Assembly: GCA_026129905.1 (NCBI GenBank)
Contig: JAHCHE010000004.1
Span: 248,001-312,000 of the forward strand
Length of the DNA stretch: 64,000 bases
Source: Bryobacteraceae bacterium
Lineage (GTDB): Bacteria; Acidobacteriota; Terriglobia; Bryobacterales; Bryobacteraceae
Direction: 5' to 3'
The notes beneath the pieces are model-generated. The model saw only the letters and a list, made by a program, of their open reading frames with translations, did not search any database and had not been told where the DNA came from. Every line of letters begins with the position of its first letter. Position 1 is the first letter of the stretch. The translations under genes were made by a program, and so were the position numbers. This document shows, one piece after another, positions 25,280 through 34,267 of this stretch.

Positions 25280-27246
25280 CCGTCGTAGAGCCAGTCGGGA
25301 TAGCGGGAGCGGACGGGGCCCGTTTTGCGACCTACGGCGTACACAGCGTCCCCCCGCAGGTCCCGCGATAGTTGATAGCGCTCCAACAGGTTCACCACCC
25401 AGAGATGCTCGGGCTTCGGTTCTTCGCGGTACGGCCCGGTATCGAGCGACGTCACTTCAAATCCGGCGTCGATAAGCAGCCGCGCGATCTCCCTGGGCGT
25501 GTACTCGCGGTTGTGGCGCGCGTCGGTTTCCTCGCCTTCGCGCTTCGGGCGAATATAGGCCGGGAAGAACCCCGGATGGTAACCGGTCAGAATCGCGGCG
25601 ATGGCGCGGAGCGAGCTGATGTTCGGCGTGGTCAGCACGAGGTGGCCGCCGGGTTTTAGGATGCGGTTCACCTCGGACATCATGTGCATCGGGTCTTCGG
25701 CCAGATGCTCGAGCAGTTCGCAGCAGAGCACGGCGGCGAAATGCTCGTCCGCATAGGGAAACAGGTCCCTCTCGGCGTCAAATAAGTCGACGTAGCATTC
25801 GAACGTCTCGCCCTCGTCGGAAGTGACCGTGCGATGGTCCACCTTTCCCGCCGGTCCGTAGTAGCAGCCGCGGACCTCGCCGTAGCCAAGCTTCGTTTTG
25901 AGGGAGGGCGTGATCTGAAGATACGCGCCCATTTCGAGGATGCGATCTTCGGGCCCCCCGGGCGGCGTGATACCCAGCGTTTTCTCGAAACGGGTAAGGT
26001 GGATGTTCATGTAGCCGGCGGCGCCATCGGCGTTCCCGGCCCAGGTGGCCAGGTAGTCCGCCGCAACGGGCTCGGCTGGTCTCGCCGGCTCGACGGCTTT
26101 GGGGGAAGGGTCGGGCGGCCTCCACTCCGTTCCGTTGACCACTGCTTCGAGAAACGTCGCGTATAGCTCCGCCACGCGGTCCCACCGGCACTCGCGCTGC
26201 ACCCAGGCGCTGGCATTCTCGCCCAGCGTTCGCCGCGCGTCGGGGCGAGACGCCAGCAGATCGAGGTACTCGAACAGCACGTCCTCCTCGGTCTCGTCGA
26301 CCGGCGCTTTCAGGCAGATCTCGTCCGGCAATTCGCGGAACGCGCCGACGTCGGAGACCACCGTCGCCTTTCCCAGGCCCAAGGCGCGAAGCAGCGTGCC
26401 CGACGACTCGCCGACCGTCGGGTAGCGCAGGTTCAGGACGATGTCGCAGGCCGCCAGGTAGCCGACGAAGTCATCGATCGACGTGAAACCCGGGCGGCGC
26501 ACCGCCGCGCCGAGGTCGAGCGCGTCGATCATCGCGGCGAGCGGCAGTTCCGGGTGCGCCTCGCCCACCAGGATCATCTTCGCGCGCGGCTCCAATCGCA
26601 GCAGCCGGCGGAAGGCGCGCAACGACTGGGCGATTCGCTTGTACGGCTTCAGGTACCCGAAGATGCCCGTCAGCGGAGCGGTTTCGTCCAGTCCCAATCG
26701 CTGCCGGTAACCCATGCGGTCGGCTTCCGGAATCCAGGCGCCATGCGGGATCACCGCGACCGGACCATTGAATCCGGCCGCGCGCACCCTTTCCTCCATG
26801 AAGCGGGAGTGCACGATCACCGCGCGAGAGCGTTCGAGGATGCGCCGCAGTACCGGCACGCCTTCGTAATCCGGACCGACCTCGAGCGCACGCACCCGCC
26901 GCGCGTACGCCGCCGCCGCCGGACCGCCGTCGTACTCGACCTCGCGCATGTAAGCGTCCCAATCGCCGCGGCGAATCGTAATGTCGGTCAGCAGGTGGTG
27001 CAGGTTACTCTCATGCAGGACAACAACGCCCGGGTGTTCGAGCGCGGTTTCATACGCCACGGCGTGATAGGGGTTGTTGCCGATCTGATACAGGACGCAG
27101 TCGAAGCGCTCCGGCTCGAAGCCTGCCGCCGTCTCGTCGAATGTCTGAACGTCGGCGCGCGCCTTCAGACCCTCGAGCAGCGCCGCAGCATAATCCGCGA
27201 TACCGCTCTTGCGCGGCGGAAGGGGGCAGAAGAAAGCCAGTCGCAT
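25276..27246 (-). CDS. Family-4-type glycosyltransferase fused to a SAM-dependent methyltransferase
   Basis: A 656-aa bifunctional protein; the ATG at 27246 (MRLAFFCPLPPRKSGIADYA) is chosen over an upstream one that adds a non-conserved basic tail. Residues 1-370 are a GT-B glycosyltransferase (LTGIFGYLKPYKR, GLGKATVVSDVGAFRELPDE). Residues ~440-620 are a class I methyltransferase (DRILEMGAYLQITPSL, FAAVLCCELLEHL, ILKPGGHLVLTTPNISSL). The C-terminus has further conserved segments (TPREIARLLIDAGFEVTS). It overlaps the permease gene, so it probably modifies the exported glycan. Confidence 0.87.
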   Translation of the reverse strand: MRLAFFCPLPPRKSGIADYAAALLEGLKARADVQTFDETAAGFEPERFDCVLYQIGNNPYHAVAYETALEHPGVVVLHESNLHHLLTDITIRRGDWDAYMREVEYDGGPAAAAYARRVRALEVGPDYEGVPVLRRILERSRAVIVHSRFMEERVRAAGFNGPVAVIPHGAWIPEADRMGYRQRLGLDETAPLTGIFGYLKPYKRIAQSLRAFRRLLRLEPRAKMILVGEAHPELPLAAMIDALDLGAAVRRPGFTSIDDFVGYLAACDIVLNLRYPTVGESSGTLLRALGLGKATVVSDVGAFRELPDEICLKAPVDETEEDVLFEYLDLLASRPDARRTLGENASAWVQRECRWDRVAELYATFLEAVVNGTEWRPPDPSPKAVEPARPAEPVAADYLATWAGNADGAAGYMNIHLTRFEKTLGITPPGGPEDRILEMGAYLQITPSLKTKLGYGEVRGCYYGPAGKVDHRTVTSDEGETFECYVDLFDAERDLFPYADEHFAAVLCCELLEHLAEDPMHMMSEVNRILKPGGHLVLTTPNISSLRAIAAILTGYHPGFFPAYIRPKREGEETDARHNREYTPREIARLLIDAGFEVTSLDTGPYREEPKPEHLWVVNLLERYQLSRDLRGDAVYAVGRKTGPVRSRYPDWLYDG

Positions 27247-27324
27247 CTCAGGCGGCGAGCGCTTGCCGGCCCGCATCCGGCCGCCAGACCGCGGTTCGGC
27301 CGCCGGCCGGGATCGCGGCGCTCA

Positions 27325-28032
27325 TCAGGGATTCAATTCCATCGTGAAATCGCCCAACTCGAGGGGGACCTTGATGCGGACCGGGGTCCGGCCGGGATCC
27401 TGCGCCACCACGACCTCAAACGTAAATTTCGAAGCCGGACCTTTCACGGTGGCAATCAGACGGTCGCCATCGACGCGGGAGTCGCCGAGAACCACCGGCT
27501 GCCGCCCTCCGTACTGGAAGCTGACTTCGTAGGGCGCCCCGAACAGGACGGTCTGCGTGGCGGGGATGCGGCCCTGCGCCAGTTCCGAGCGGAGGTAGTA
27601 GAGGAACGTCAGTCCATCGCGGGCGCAATCGCCGACCGGAATGTCCGAGGTCCCGCCGCCGGTGGTCTTGCGCCGCGCCGTTCCCTCGCTGAACGTCGTC
27701 TTTTCTTTGCCGGTACGGCGGCCGTGGACCAGGCCTTTCTCGAACTCCACCGAGCAGAGGGTTCTGGTGGCTGAAGCCAGGTAGTGGTCGGCGACCGTGA
27801 AGCCCGGCACAGCCGCCTCGATGCGAAATTCGAACTGCCACCCCGTCACGTCGCCGGATGGCGCCTTGGTAAGCCTGGCGGACATGTCGCCTTCGCCGAG
27901 TCCGAGGCCGCTGGGCCAGTTCACCGTATAGCGGAGCATTTCATCCGGGCGGAACGGGAGGTCAGAGGCGGCGGCGGGAGACGGCGCGAGGACGGCCTGC
28001 CACGCTGCGGCGGCTAAGAACCACTTCCACAT
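27325..28032 (-). CDS. DUF3108 domain protein, exported
   Basis: A 235-aa protein with signal peptide MWKWFLAAAAWQAVLAPSPA. The mature part begins FRPDEMLRYTVNWPSGLGLG and EGDMSARL, then DHYLASATRTLCSVEFEKGL and GLTFLYYLRSEL, matching the DUF3108 layout. It is a predicted periplasmic beta-barrel-like protein of unknown role, between two glycosyltransferase genes. Confidence 0.8.
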   Translation of the reverse strand: MWKWFLAAAAWQAVLAPSPAAASDLPFRPDEMLRYTVNWPSGLGLGEGDMSARLTKAPSGDVTGWQFEFRIEAAVPGFTVADHYLASATRTLCSVEFEKGLVHGRRTGKEKTTFSEGTARRKTTGGGTSDIPVGDCARDGLTFLYYLRSELAQGRIPATQTVLFGAPYEVSFQYGGRQPVVLGDSRVDGDRLIATVKGPASKFTFEVVVAQDPGRTPVRIKVPLELGDFTMELNP

Positions 28033-28035
28033 CTA

Positions 28036-29187
28036 CTACGAGACTGTAACAGATTTGGCCTGTAGTCTTCCCGCGGAGGAGGCCGGACGCGCGACGCCGT
28101 AGTAGACGTCGAGCGTCTTTCGGGCGGTGCGGTCCCAACTGAAGGACGCAGCCCACTTGTGTCCGAGCCGCTCCATGCGTGTGCGGAGTTCCGCGTCCAC
28201 CGCCAGGTCGCGCAGTGCGCGCATCATTTCGCCGGTGGAGCGGGGATCGAACAGCAGCGCCGAAGCGTCGGCCACCTCGCGCATCGCCGTCGTGTTCGAG
28301 CAGGCCACGGCCCGTCCAGATGCCATCGCTTCCAGGATCGGTAGGCCAAAGCCTTCATAGAACGACGGGAACGCGAAGATCTCGCACGCCGAGTAGAACT
28401 GCACCAAGTCCTCGTCGGAGAGAAAGCCCGTCATGTGGATCCGGCCGCTGACCGCCGATTCGGCAGCCGCTCTCCGGACTCGGGAACCGTACCAAGTTTC
28501 CTGACCCACCATCACCAGGTGGTGCGGAAGCTGCGGATGGTGACGGATTAGCTCCTCGAAAGCACGAATCAGGCCCGCATGATTCTTGCGCGGCTGTAGA
28601 TCTCCCACCGTGAGGATAAACGGCGAAGGGATGCCCCACCTGCGGGCCACTTCCCGAGAGGCGTTTTCCCGCGACCGCGGGCGGAAGTCGCTGGAAACCG
28701 CGTTCGGCACAACCACGACGCTCTCCTCGGTCAGGTTGTAGGCCTTCACGATGGACCGGCGGGAGAATTCGCTGGGCGTGAGAACACGAGCCGCCGCGCG
28801 CACCGTGCGGCGCACGGTGCACTGCAACTGCCAGGCGCGCCATGCGGGAAAGTACTCCGGATGGTGGAGGAAGCTGATGTCATGAACGCTGACGATTACT
28901 GGCACGGGGCATCCGAGCGGGGCCGTGTACTGCACGTGGACCAGGTCCGGCCGGTCTTCGCGCAGCTTTTGCGACAGATCGAATCCGAGCCGCATGTACG
29001 GGCTCCGGGAGACGCGCCTGCGGCGGAAACCTGCCGGAATCCAAGGAGCGGCCTCTTCTCCACAGACGTAAGCGATGAAGCTGGAGGCCGGATCCAGATC
29101 GGCGAAACGGCGTAGCAGGTTGCGGATGTAAACCTCGTTCCCAGTCAGGCGCCGCCCGATAGCGTGAGCGTCAACAGAGAAGCGCAT
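28036..29187 (-). CDS. Glycosyltransferase, GT4-type
   Basis: A 383-aa GT-B enzyme. The ATG at 29187 follows a GGAGG box and begins MRFSVDAHAIGRRLTGNEVY; the frame is open far upstream, but that part is a shadow of the next gene. Acceptor-domain features include LVHVQYTAPLGCPVPVIVSV and HDISFLHHPEY. Nucleotide-sugar domain features are FILTVGDLQPRKNHAGLIRA, SFYEGFGLPILEAMASGRAV and a final helix with YYGVARPAS. It likely adds a sugar to the exported polysaccharide. Confidence 0.92.
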   Translation of the reverse strand: MRFSVDAHAIGRRLTGNEVYIRNLLRRFADLDPASSFIAYVCGEEAAPWIPAGFRRRRVSRSPYMRLGFDLSQKLREDRPDLVHVQYTAPLGCPVPVIVSVHDISFLHHPEYFPAWRAWQLQCTVRRTVRAAARVLTPSEFSRRSIVKAYNLTEESVVVVPNAVSSDFRPRSRENASREVARRWGIPSPFILTVGDLQPRKNHAGLIRAFEELIRHHPQLPHHLVMVGQETWYGSRVRRAAAESAVSGRIHMTGFLSDEDLVQFYSACEIFAFPSFYEGFGLPILEAMASGRAVACSNTTAMREVADASALLFDPRSTGEMMRALRDLAVDAELRTRMERLGHKWAASFSWDRTARKTLDVYYGVARPASSAGRLQAKSVTVS

Positions 29188-29249
29188 GAACCTCCAAAGT
29201 TCCCTCCAGTATAGATGGTCTAACGGCGACCGGGGTAATAACAGATTCG

Positions 29250-30437
29250 CTAAATTCCGAGGTTGGTTAGTGTTAACCACCCCGCCTCCCAGGTGAATCC
29301 CCGGCTGTAGAGCCGCCTTCCCGCGTCGCCGATACGCCGCCGGCATTCGTCGTCCGCCAAGAGGCGGGACACCGCGGCGGCGAAGGAACACGGATCGTTG
29401 GCCAGCAGCAGGTGCTCGCCGTCGCTCGCCGGCAGCCCTTCCGCGCCTATGCTGGTGGAGACCACCGGCGTTCCCGCCGCCCAAGCCTCCAGGATCTTGA
29501 CACGGGTACCGCTGCCGGCTAGCATCGGGGCAACCGCCACCTTGGCCGTGGCGAGAACGGCGATGGCGTCCTCGACCGGGCCTGTCACCTTGATCCTTGC
29601 ATCTCCCGCCGCCTCCTGGCGAACCGCCTCCGCGTTCTTTCCGGCCAGCACCCAGGTCAGACCGGGCCATTCGGCGCGGAGCCTGGGCCATATCTCGCGA
29701 CGAAAGAACCGGACGGCCGCCAGGTTCGGGTGGTACTCCATGTTGGCGGAAAAGACGATTGACTCGGTCTCCTCCCGCCGCGGCGCGGGGACTGACGGGA
29801 TGGTGTTCGGATAGACGGCGGCATTGGCGTCCGGCGCGATGCCTCGGACAATTGCCGCATCGGCTTCCGACGTCACCAGCACCAGCGAAAACTCGGGAAG
29901 GCGGCGTTGCTCCAGCCGCCGGCATGCGCGCCCGAACCGCCGGTGAAGCGCGGCCTTCGGTGGCGGCTCGGAAGCGGCGCAGCGCATGTGGAGCACCGAT
30001 TCGATGTTGTGCAGATCGAGAATCGTCCTGCCGGCCCGCCGGCTGATCAGAGGCCCGTAATCGGCGCACCAGAAGTGCTCCATGATCGCGAGGTTGTACC
30101 GGCGTCCCGGAAAGCAGGAGGCCATCTCGCCGGCGAATCCGGCGAAGCGATCGTTCAGCGGCGGTACGCCGCGGATCGCGCGCATCGCGTTGCGGACGGC
30201 TCGCGCCGCGCCGTTCCGGGAGTGGAACGGGAGTTCGACGACGTAGATCTCCCGCGCCAGCCGCCCCAGTCGCGTCATCCGCGGATCGGGGTCGCCGGGC
30301 TGGCGAAACGCGGCAACGTCAACATCGTAGCGGGGGGCCACGTATTCCAACAGCGCGGCGGTCCGCAAAGCGCCGCCGCCCGCCGGGGGATACGGACACT
30401 CCGGCGTCAGAAACAGCGCGCTGGGCTTACCAGCCAA
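29250..30437 (-). CDS. Glycosyltransferase, GT4-type
   Basis: A 395-aa GT-B protein. The N-terminal domain has FLTPECPYPPAGGGALRTAA and LDLHNIESVLHMR. The C-terminal domain reads SIVFSANMEYHPNLAAVRFF, VLAGKNAEAVRQ, APMLAGSGTRVKILEAWAAG and TPVVSTSIGAEGL, typical of family 4 enzymes of exopolysaccharide clusters. It overlaps the next glycosyltransferase gene by 11 bases. Confidence 0.92.
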   Translation of the reverse strand: MAGKPSALFLTPECPYPPAGGGALRTAALLEYVAPRYDVDVAAFRQPGDPDPRMTRLGRLAREIYVVELPFHSRNGAARAVRNAMRAIRGVPPLNDRFAGFAGEMASCFPGRRYNLAIMEHFWCADYGPLISRRAGRTILDLHNIESVLHMRCAASEPPPKAALHRRFGRACRRLEQRRLPEFSLVLVTSEADAAIVRGIAPDANAAVYPNTIPSVPAPRREETESIVFSANMEYHPNLAAVRFFRREIWPRLRAEWPGLTWVLAGKNAEAVRQEAAGDARIKVTGPVEDAIAVLATAKVAVAPMLAGSGTRVKILEAWAAGTPVVSTSIGAEGLPASDGEHLLLANDPCSFAAAVSRLLADDECRRRIGDAGRRLYSRGFTWEAGWLTLTNLGI

Positions 30438-31500
30438 ATCGACGCCTCGCTTCTTCGTAGACCTCTCTTGTCTTCCGGGCGGTGGCGGGCCAGGAAAACT
30501 CGCGCGCTCTCCGGAGAGAAGCCGCGCGCCGGCGGGCCAGCCAATCCGGCTGCTCCAGCGCCAGCGTCATGGCGGCCGCCCATTCACCAGCCGGACCGCC
30601 GATCCGAACGCCGGCATCTCCGGCGAGCTCCGCGAGAGCAGGGTCTTCGGAAACCAGGACAGCCGCGCCGCACGCCATAGCCTCGAGCACCGGAAGTCCG
30701 AACCCCTCGTAAAGCGACGGGTACAGGAACGCGGTCGCGTGTGAATAGAGCCGAGGGAGATCCTCGTCCGGCTTCTCGCCCAGTAACCTCAGCCCCGGTT
30801 CGGGCGCCGTTGCCGGAAAATCCTCCCGAGGGCGTCCGGCGAGAACGAGGTCCACCGGATGCCGCCGGCGGACCTCCCGCCACGCGTCGATCAGCATCGG
30901 GATATTCTTCCGCGGCTCCAGTGCGCCCACGTACAGGAAATAAGACCCGGCAGAGGGGCTTTCCGCCGACAGCGGAACAGGTTGAAATTTGGGCGCTGCC
31001 GCCAGCGGCGTCGCGACAACGCGGTCCGAGTGGAGCCGGAAGGCCTGGATCGCCTCCCGGCGCACGGCTTCCGAGGGGGTGACAATCATCGTCGCGAGTC
31101 CCAGTTGCAGCAACGCGGGGGTTCGCCGCCGGACCCTGTCGGATCCGGCCCGCCAGGCAGGGTCCTTCCACGGCGACCGATCGTGCAGCGTCAGCACAGT
31201 CGGGCAGACAGGCAGGTAGGGCACGGCGAAATCCGTCCCGTGGAAGATGCCGGCTCGCAGTTTACGGAGTTCCAACGGGAGGCCAAGGCTCCACCAACGC
31301 CGTTGCAGGTAGCCGTTCGCCGCCCGCAAGTGACGGAGATTCGGCGGAGCGGACTGGACGCTTCGAGACGGCTGGTCCGACACCAGGTGGTATTCATCGT
31401 CCGGAAACTCCCGCGCGAGCGCCGCGCTCAACTCGGCCGTGTACCGCGCGATGCCGCCCGGCAGGCCGGAAAGCGGCGTGGCGTCCAGGGCGATTCTCAT
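30427..31500 (-). CDS. Glycosyltransferase, GT4-type
   Basis: A 357-aa GT-B enzyme; the ATG at 31500 gives MRIALDATPLSGLPGGIARY, the usual start of this subgroup, and the upstream frame is not conserved-looking. Motifs: TVLTLHDRSPW, MIVTPSEAVRREAIQAF, YFLYVGALEPRKNIPMLID, SLYEGFGLPVLEAMACGAAV. It is the first gene of the minus-strand glycan block and divergent from the CHAT gene, 109 bases away. Confidence 0.92.
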   Translation of the reverse strand: MRIALDATPLSGLPGGIARYTAELSAALAREFPDDEYHLVSDQPSRSVQSAPPNLRHLRAANGYLQRRWWSLGLPLELRKLRAGIFHGTDFAVPYLPVCPTVLTLHDRSPWKDPAWRAGSDRVRRRTPALLQLGLATMIVTPSEAVRREAIQAFRLHSDRVVATPLAAAPKFQPVPLSAESPSAGSYFLYVGALEPRKNIPMLIDAWREVRRRHPVDLVLAGRPREDFPATAPEPGLRLLGEKPDEDLPRLYSHATAFLYPSLYEGFGLPVLEAMACGAAVLVSEDPALAELAGDAGVRIGGPAGEWAAAMTLALEQPDWLARRRAASLRRAREFSWPATARKTREVYEEARRRFGW

Positions 31501-31609
31501 GCTCCTCAGGAATGGTATCCGACGCGCCGCCGACGCGAGGCTCGCGCCGTAGCCAACGCTTTTCGGATCTCCTATAGTAGAATGCGACAGCAAAGCGGGG
31601 CGCAAGGAC

Positions 31610-34267
31610 ATGCCTGAAACGGAACGGCTTCAGCGTTTCGATGAAGCCATTTACAGCACCCTCGAACTCGAGCTGACGGATTCGGAGGGCAATCCGCTCG
31701 ACGACGAAGTGGACATCGAACTGTCTGGTTCGGTGACCTACGCGTCGCGCGTCCGCGTCTACCAGCTCGCCGTCTTACGGTCGCTGCCCGCCGGCGGCGT
31801 GTCCGTCGCCGTGAAGCCCACGCACTTCTTTCCGCAAACGGCGCAGGCGACGCTTGGTTCGCTGGAGACGCGGCGGCTCACGCTGTCGTTCCGCCTGCGG
31901 CCCGCCGGCATCGGCGGGTTCCGGGCCGCGCCTTACCACAAGCTCGATCTGCGCGTCCGCAACATCCTGGACAAAAGCCGTATTCGGGGCGGCAAGGGCG
32001 TTCTGAAAGGCGCCGGCCTGTATGAATCGCTCAACCGCGATCTGAAGGCCACCTTCTTGAACGTATGCGCCAAAGCGGCCAGCTCGAAGCTGTCGAGCGG
32101 CGTATCGTACCTGAACCTGTTTGACGAGGTCAAGGCCTTCGAACCCGACCGGATCGTCTTCGCCGGAAGCCCCGAGATCGGCGGCATGGTGGCGGGCGAG
32201 GCCGGTTTCCGTCCGACGTCCCGCGGTGGCGCGAGAATGGCCCGGCGCTTTACCGCCGGCAAGCTGAAGACCAACGACCAGCGGGGAGCATTGCGTCTGA
32301 ATCTTTACGGCGCGCCGTCGAAACAAAAGAAGGTTCTCATCGACGCGAGCCTCGCTGGAATCCGCGAGCCGGTCGAGATGACGTACAAGGGGACGGCGGG
32401 CGCCCCGGCCGTCCGGACGACCTTCTCCACGAACCCGTACCTCGTGGGCGAACTGTTGAAGGAGCATCACCAGGTCAGCCCTCAGTACGAATTGCTGCGC
32501 AAACGGGAACGGGCCGCGCCTGCCTCGCGGGATCCTGTCGTCATCGATATCCGCGGCGACTTCGCGAGCGCAGCCCCGGACCCCCTGCTACCGGAAAGCG
32601 CGCCAGAGACGACGCGGGGCGTGGAATCCATCACGGGGGACGAGATTGTCCTCACGGAACCGCAAACGAAACCCGCCGGAGGGGATCCGCTTCGCGTCAG
32701 CCACTGGATCGAGAACGAAGCGGGAGAAACGCGGAAAATGTCCGATCCGCTCGCCGCCGGCCGGCCGCATCTCTACTGGTTTGAGATCGCGGAAGTCGCG
32801 CGGGAGTCGGCTTCCATCGATGAGTTCATCGAGCCCGCCGTTTTGAAGGTCCAGCCGGAATCGACCATGCGCGTCGAAGTCATCTCAGAGTTGCTGGCGA
32901 GCGGCGCCGTGAGAGAAACCCGGACAGTGAAATACCGGCGGGGAAAGGGCATCGCGCCGGTGTCGTTCGACCTGCTCGCCAAGCCCGGCGAGCACGACCT
33001 GCTGGTCAACGTCCTTCACCAGGAAAACCGCGTCTACAGCCGCTCATGGCCAATGAAGGCCGAGGGTTCTCCGGACCTTGGCGCGGGTTCCCCGCCCCCG
33101 CTCGAGGATAGTCCCGGCACGGTGTTGCTCACGCAGGTGGAATCGTACTTCAGCCTCCGCGCCCCGGGCGGCGCCCCGATCGACAAGTGCGGCCTGTCCG
33201 AAGGCGGATTTACCTCCTTGACCCTCAAAGCCCGCCAGATCCTGCGCAAGTTCGCCGACCAGTATCCCCTCAATGAGAGCGAGGGCATCGATCAGAAGGG
33301 CGTGCTCACACTGCTCTCCGATATGGCGAAGTGGGGCTACGACGCATATCGGACGCTCTTCCCGCCTAAGGGAAAGCTGAAACCGATCCTCGACCGGTTG
33401 CCCTCCGGCGCCGGCATCGACGTCGACAGCGACCACGCCTGTTTTCCTTGGGAGTGGCTCTACATGGGGCGTCCTCCGGCCAGCCCGGACCGGTTGACCA
33501 GCGCGGAAGCCATCCGCGAGGTTCTCGGGAACTTCTGGGGCTACCGGTTCCGCATCTGGCTGATCGTCCGGCCCGCGGACTGGGTGCTCTCCTCGGATGA
33601 GATTGAAAACGCATCGCAAACCAGGATGCTTTCCGCGGTAAACCCAGAGACAGACAAGAAAGGCGGGCCGCAGAATCTCGAATACGTCGAGAAGCTGCGC
33701 GACCAGTACGGCATCGCCAATCGAATCTGCACCAACAGAGAAGCCGCGATGGCCGCGCTCCAAACTGGCCTTGGCCCCCAGGACAGCCCGCACCTTCTGT
33801 ATTTTTACTGTCACCACCAGCCGGGAAAGCAACTTACCGGCAGCGAATATTCCGGTTTCGGCGATTCCACGCTGTTCATGAAGAAGGAAAAAGAGGAGCC
33901 GATCACGCGATGGGACCTGCTCGATCTGGAACTTCCGCCGTTTCCGCGCGACAATGCTCCGATTGTTTTCCTCAACGCCTGCGGGACGGCGCAAGGACAG
34001 GAGTTCTATCCGGCAGGGTTCATCCCCTATTTCGCGACGGAGATGAATGCGAGAGCGGTCATTGGGACTCAGGCGGAAGTGAACACGGTGGCTGCCTGGC
34101 AGTTCGCGCGGGATCTGCTCGACGCCTGGTTCAAGGGGAGTCCGCTGGCCGACGCTTTGCTTGGGGTCCGGCGCGCCTGGCTGAAGCCTGACAAGCTCAA
34201 CCCGTACGCCATGTACTACTCGATTTACGGCGACGGCCGCGTCCGTCTCGGAAAGAGGATCAAATGA
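31610..34267 (+). CDS. CHAT-domain (caspase-like cysteine) protease with large beta-rich N-terminal region
   Basis: An 885-aa protein without signal peptide or membrane helix. Residues ~15-100 form a beta-sandwich-like module (YSTLELELTDSEGNPLDDEV). Residues ~105-310 form an unidentified mixed region, and ~320-500 are beta-rich again (HLYWFEIAEV, MRVEVISELLASG). The C-terminal ~340 residues form a CHAT peptidase. The catalytic His is in HLLYFYCHHQPG (His735 or His736). The catalytic Cys is in IVFLNACGTAQG (Cys791). ARAVIGTQAEVNTVAAWQFA and DALLGVRRAWL follow, as in CHAT proteins. Its last four bases (ATGA) are the start of a metallophosphoesterase gene, a tight pairing that suggests a two-component effector. 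The substrate is unknown. Confidence 0.85.
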   Translation: MPETERLQRFDEAIYSTLELELTDSEGNPLDDEVDIELSGSVTYASRVRVYQLAVLRSLPAGGVSVAVKPTHFFPQTAQATLGSLETRRLTLSFRLRPAGIGGFRAAPYHKLDLRVRNILDKSRIRGGKGVLKGAGLYESLNRDLKATFLNVCAKAASSKLSSGVSYLNLFDEVKAFEPDRIVFAGSPEIGGMVAGEAGFRPTSRGGARMARRFTAGKLKTNDQRGALRLNLYGAPSKQKKVLIDASLAGIREPVEMTYKGTAGAPAVRTTFSTNPYLVGELLKEHHQVSPQYELLRKRERAAPASRDPVVIDIRGDFASAAPDPLLPESAPETTRGVESITGDEIVLTEPQTKPAGGDPLRVSHWIENEAGETRKMSDPLAAGRPHLYWFEIAEVARESASIDEFIEPAVLKVQPESTMRVEVISELLASGAVRETRTVKYRRGKGIAPVSFDLLAKPGEHDLLVNVLHQENRVYSRSWPMKAEGSPDLGAGSPPPLEDSPGTVLLTQVESYFSLRAPGGAPIDKCGLSEGGFTSLTLKARQILRKFADQYPLNESEGIDQKGVLTLLSDMAKWGYDAYRTLFPPKGKLKPILDRLPSGAGIDVDSDHACFPWEWLYMGRPPASPDRLTSAEAIREVLGNFWGYRFRIWLIVRPADWVLSSDEIENASQTRMLSAVNPETDKKGGPQNLEYVEKLRDQYGIANRICTNREAAMAALQTGLGPQDSPHLLYFYCHHQPGKQLTGSEYSGFGDSTLFMKKEKEEPITRWDLLDLELPPFPRDNAPIVFLNACGTAQGQEFYPAGFIPYFATEMNARAVIGTQAEVNTVAAWQFARDLLDAWFKGSPLADALLGVRRAWLKPDKLNPYAMYYSIYGDGRVRLGKRIK

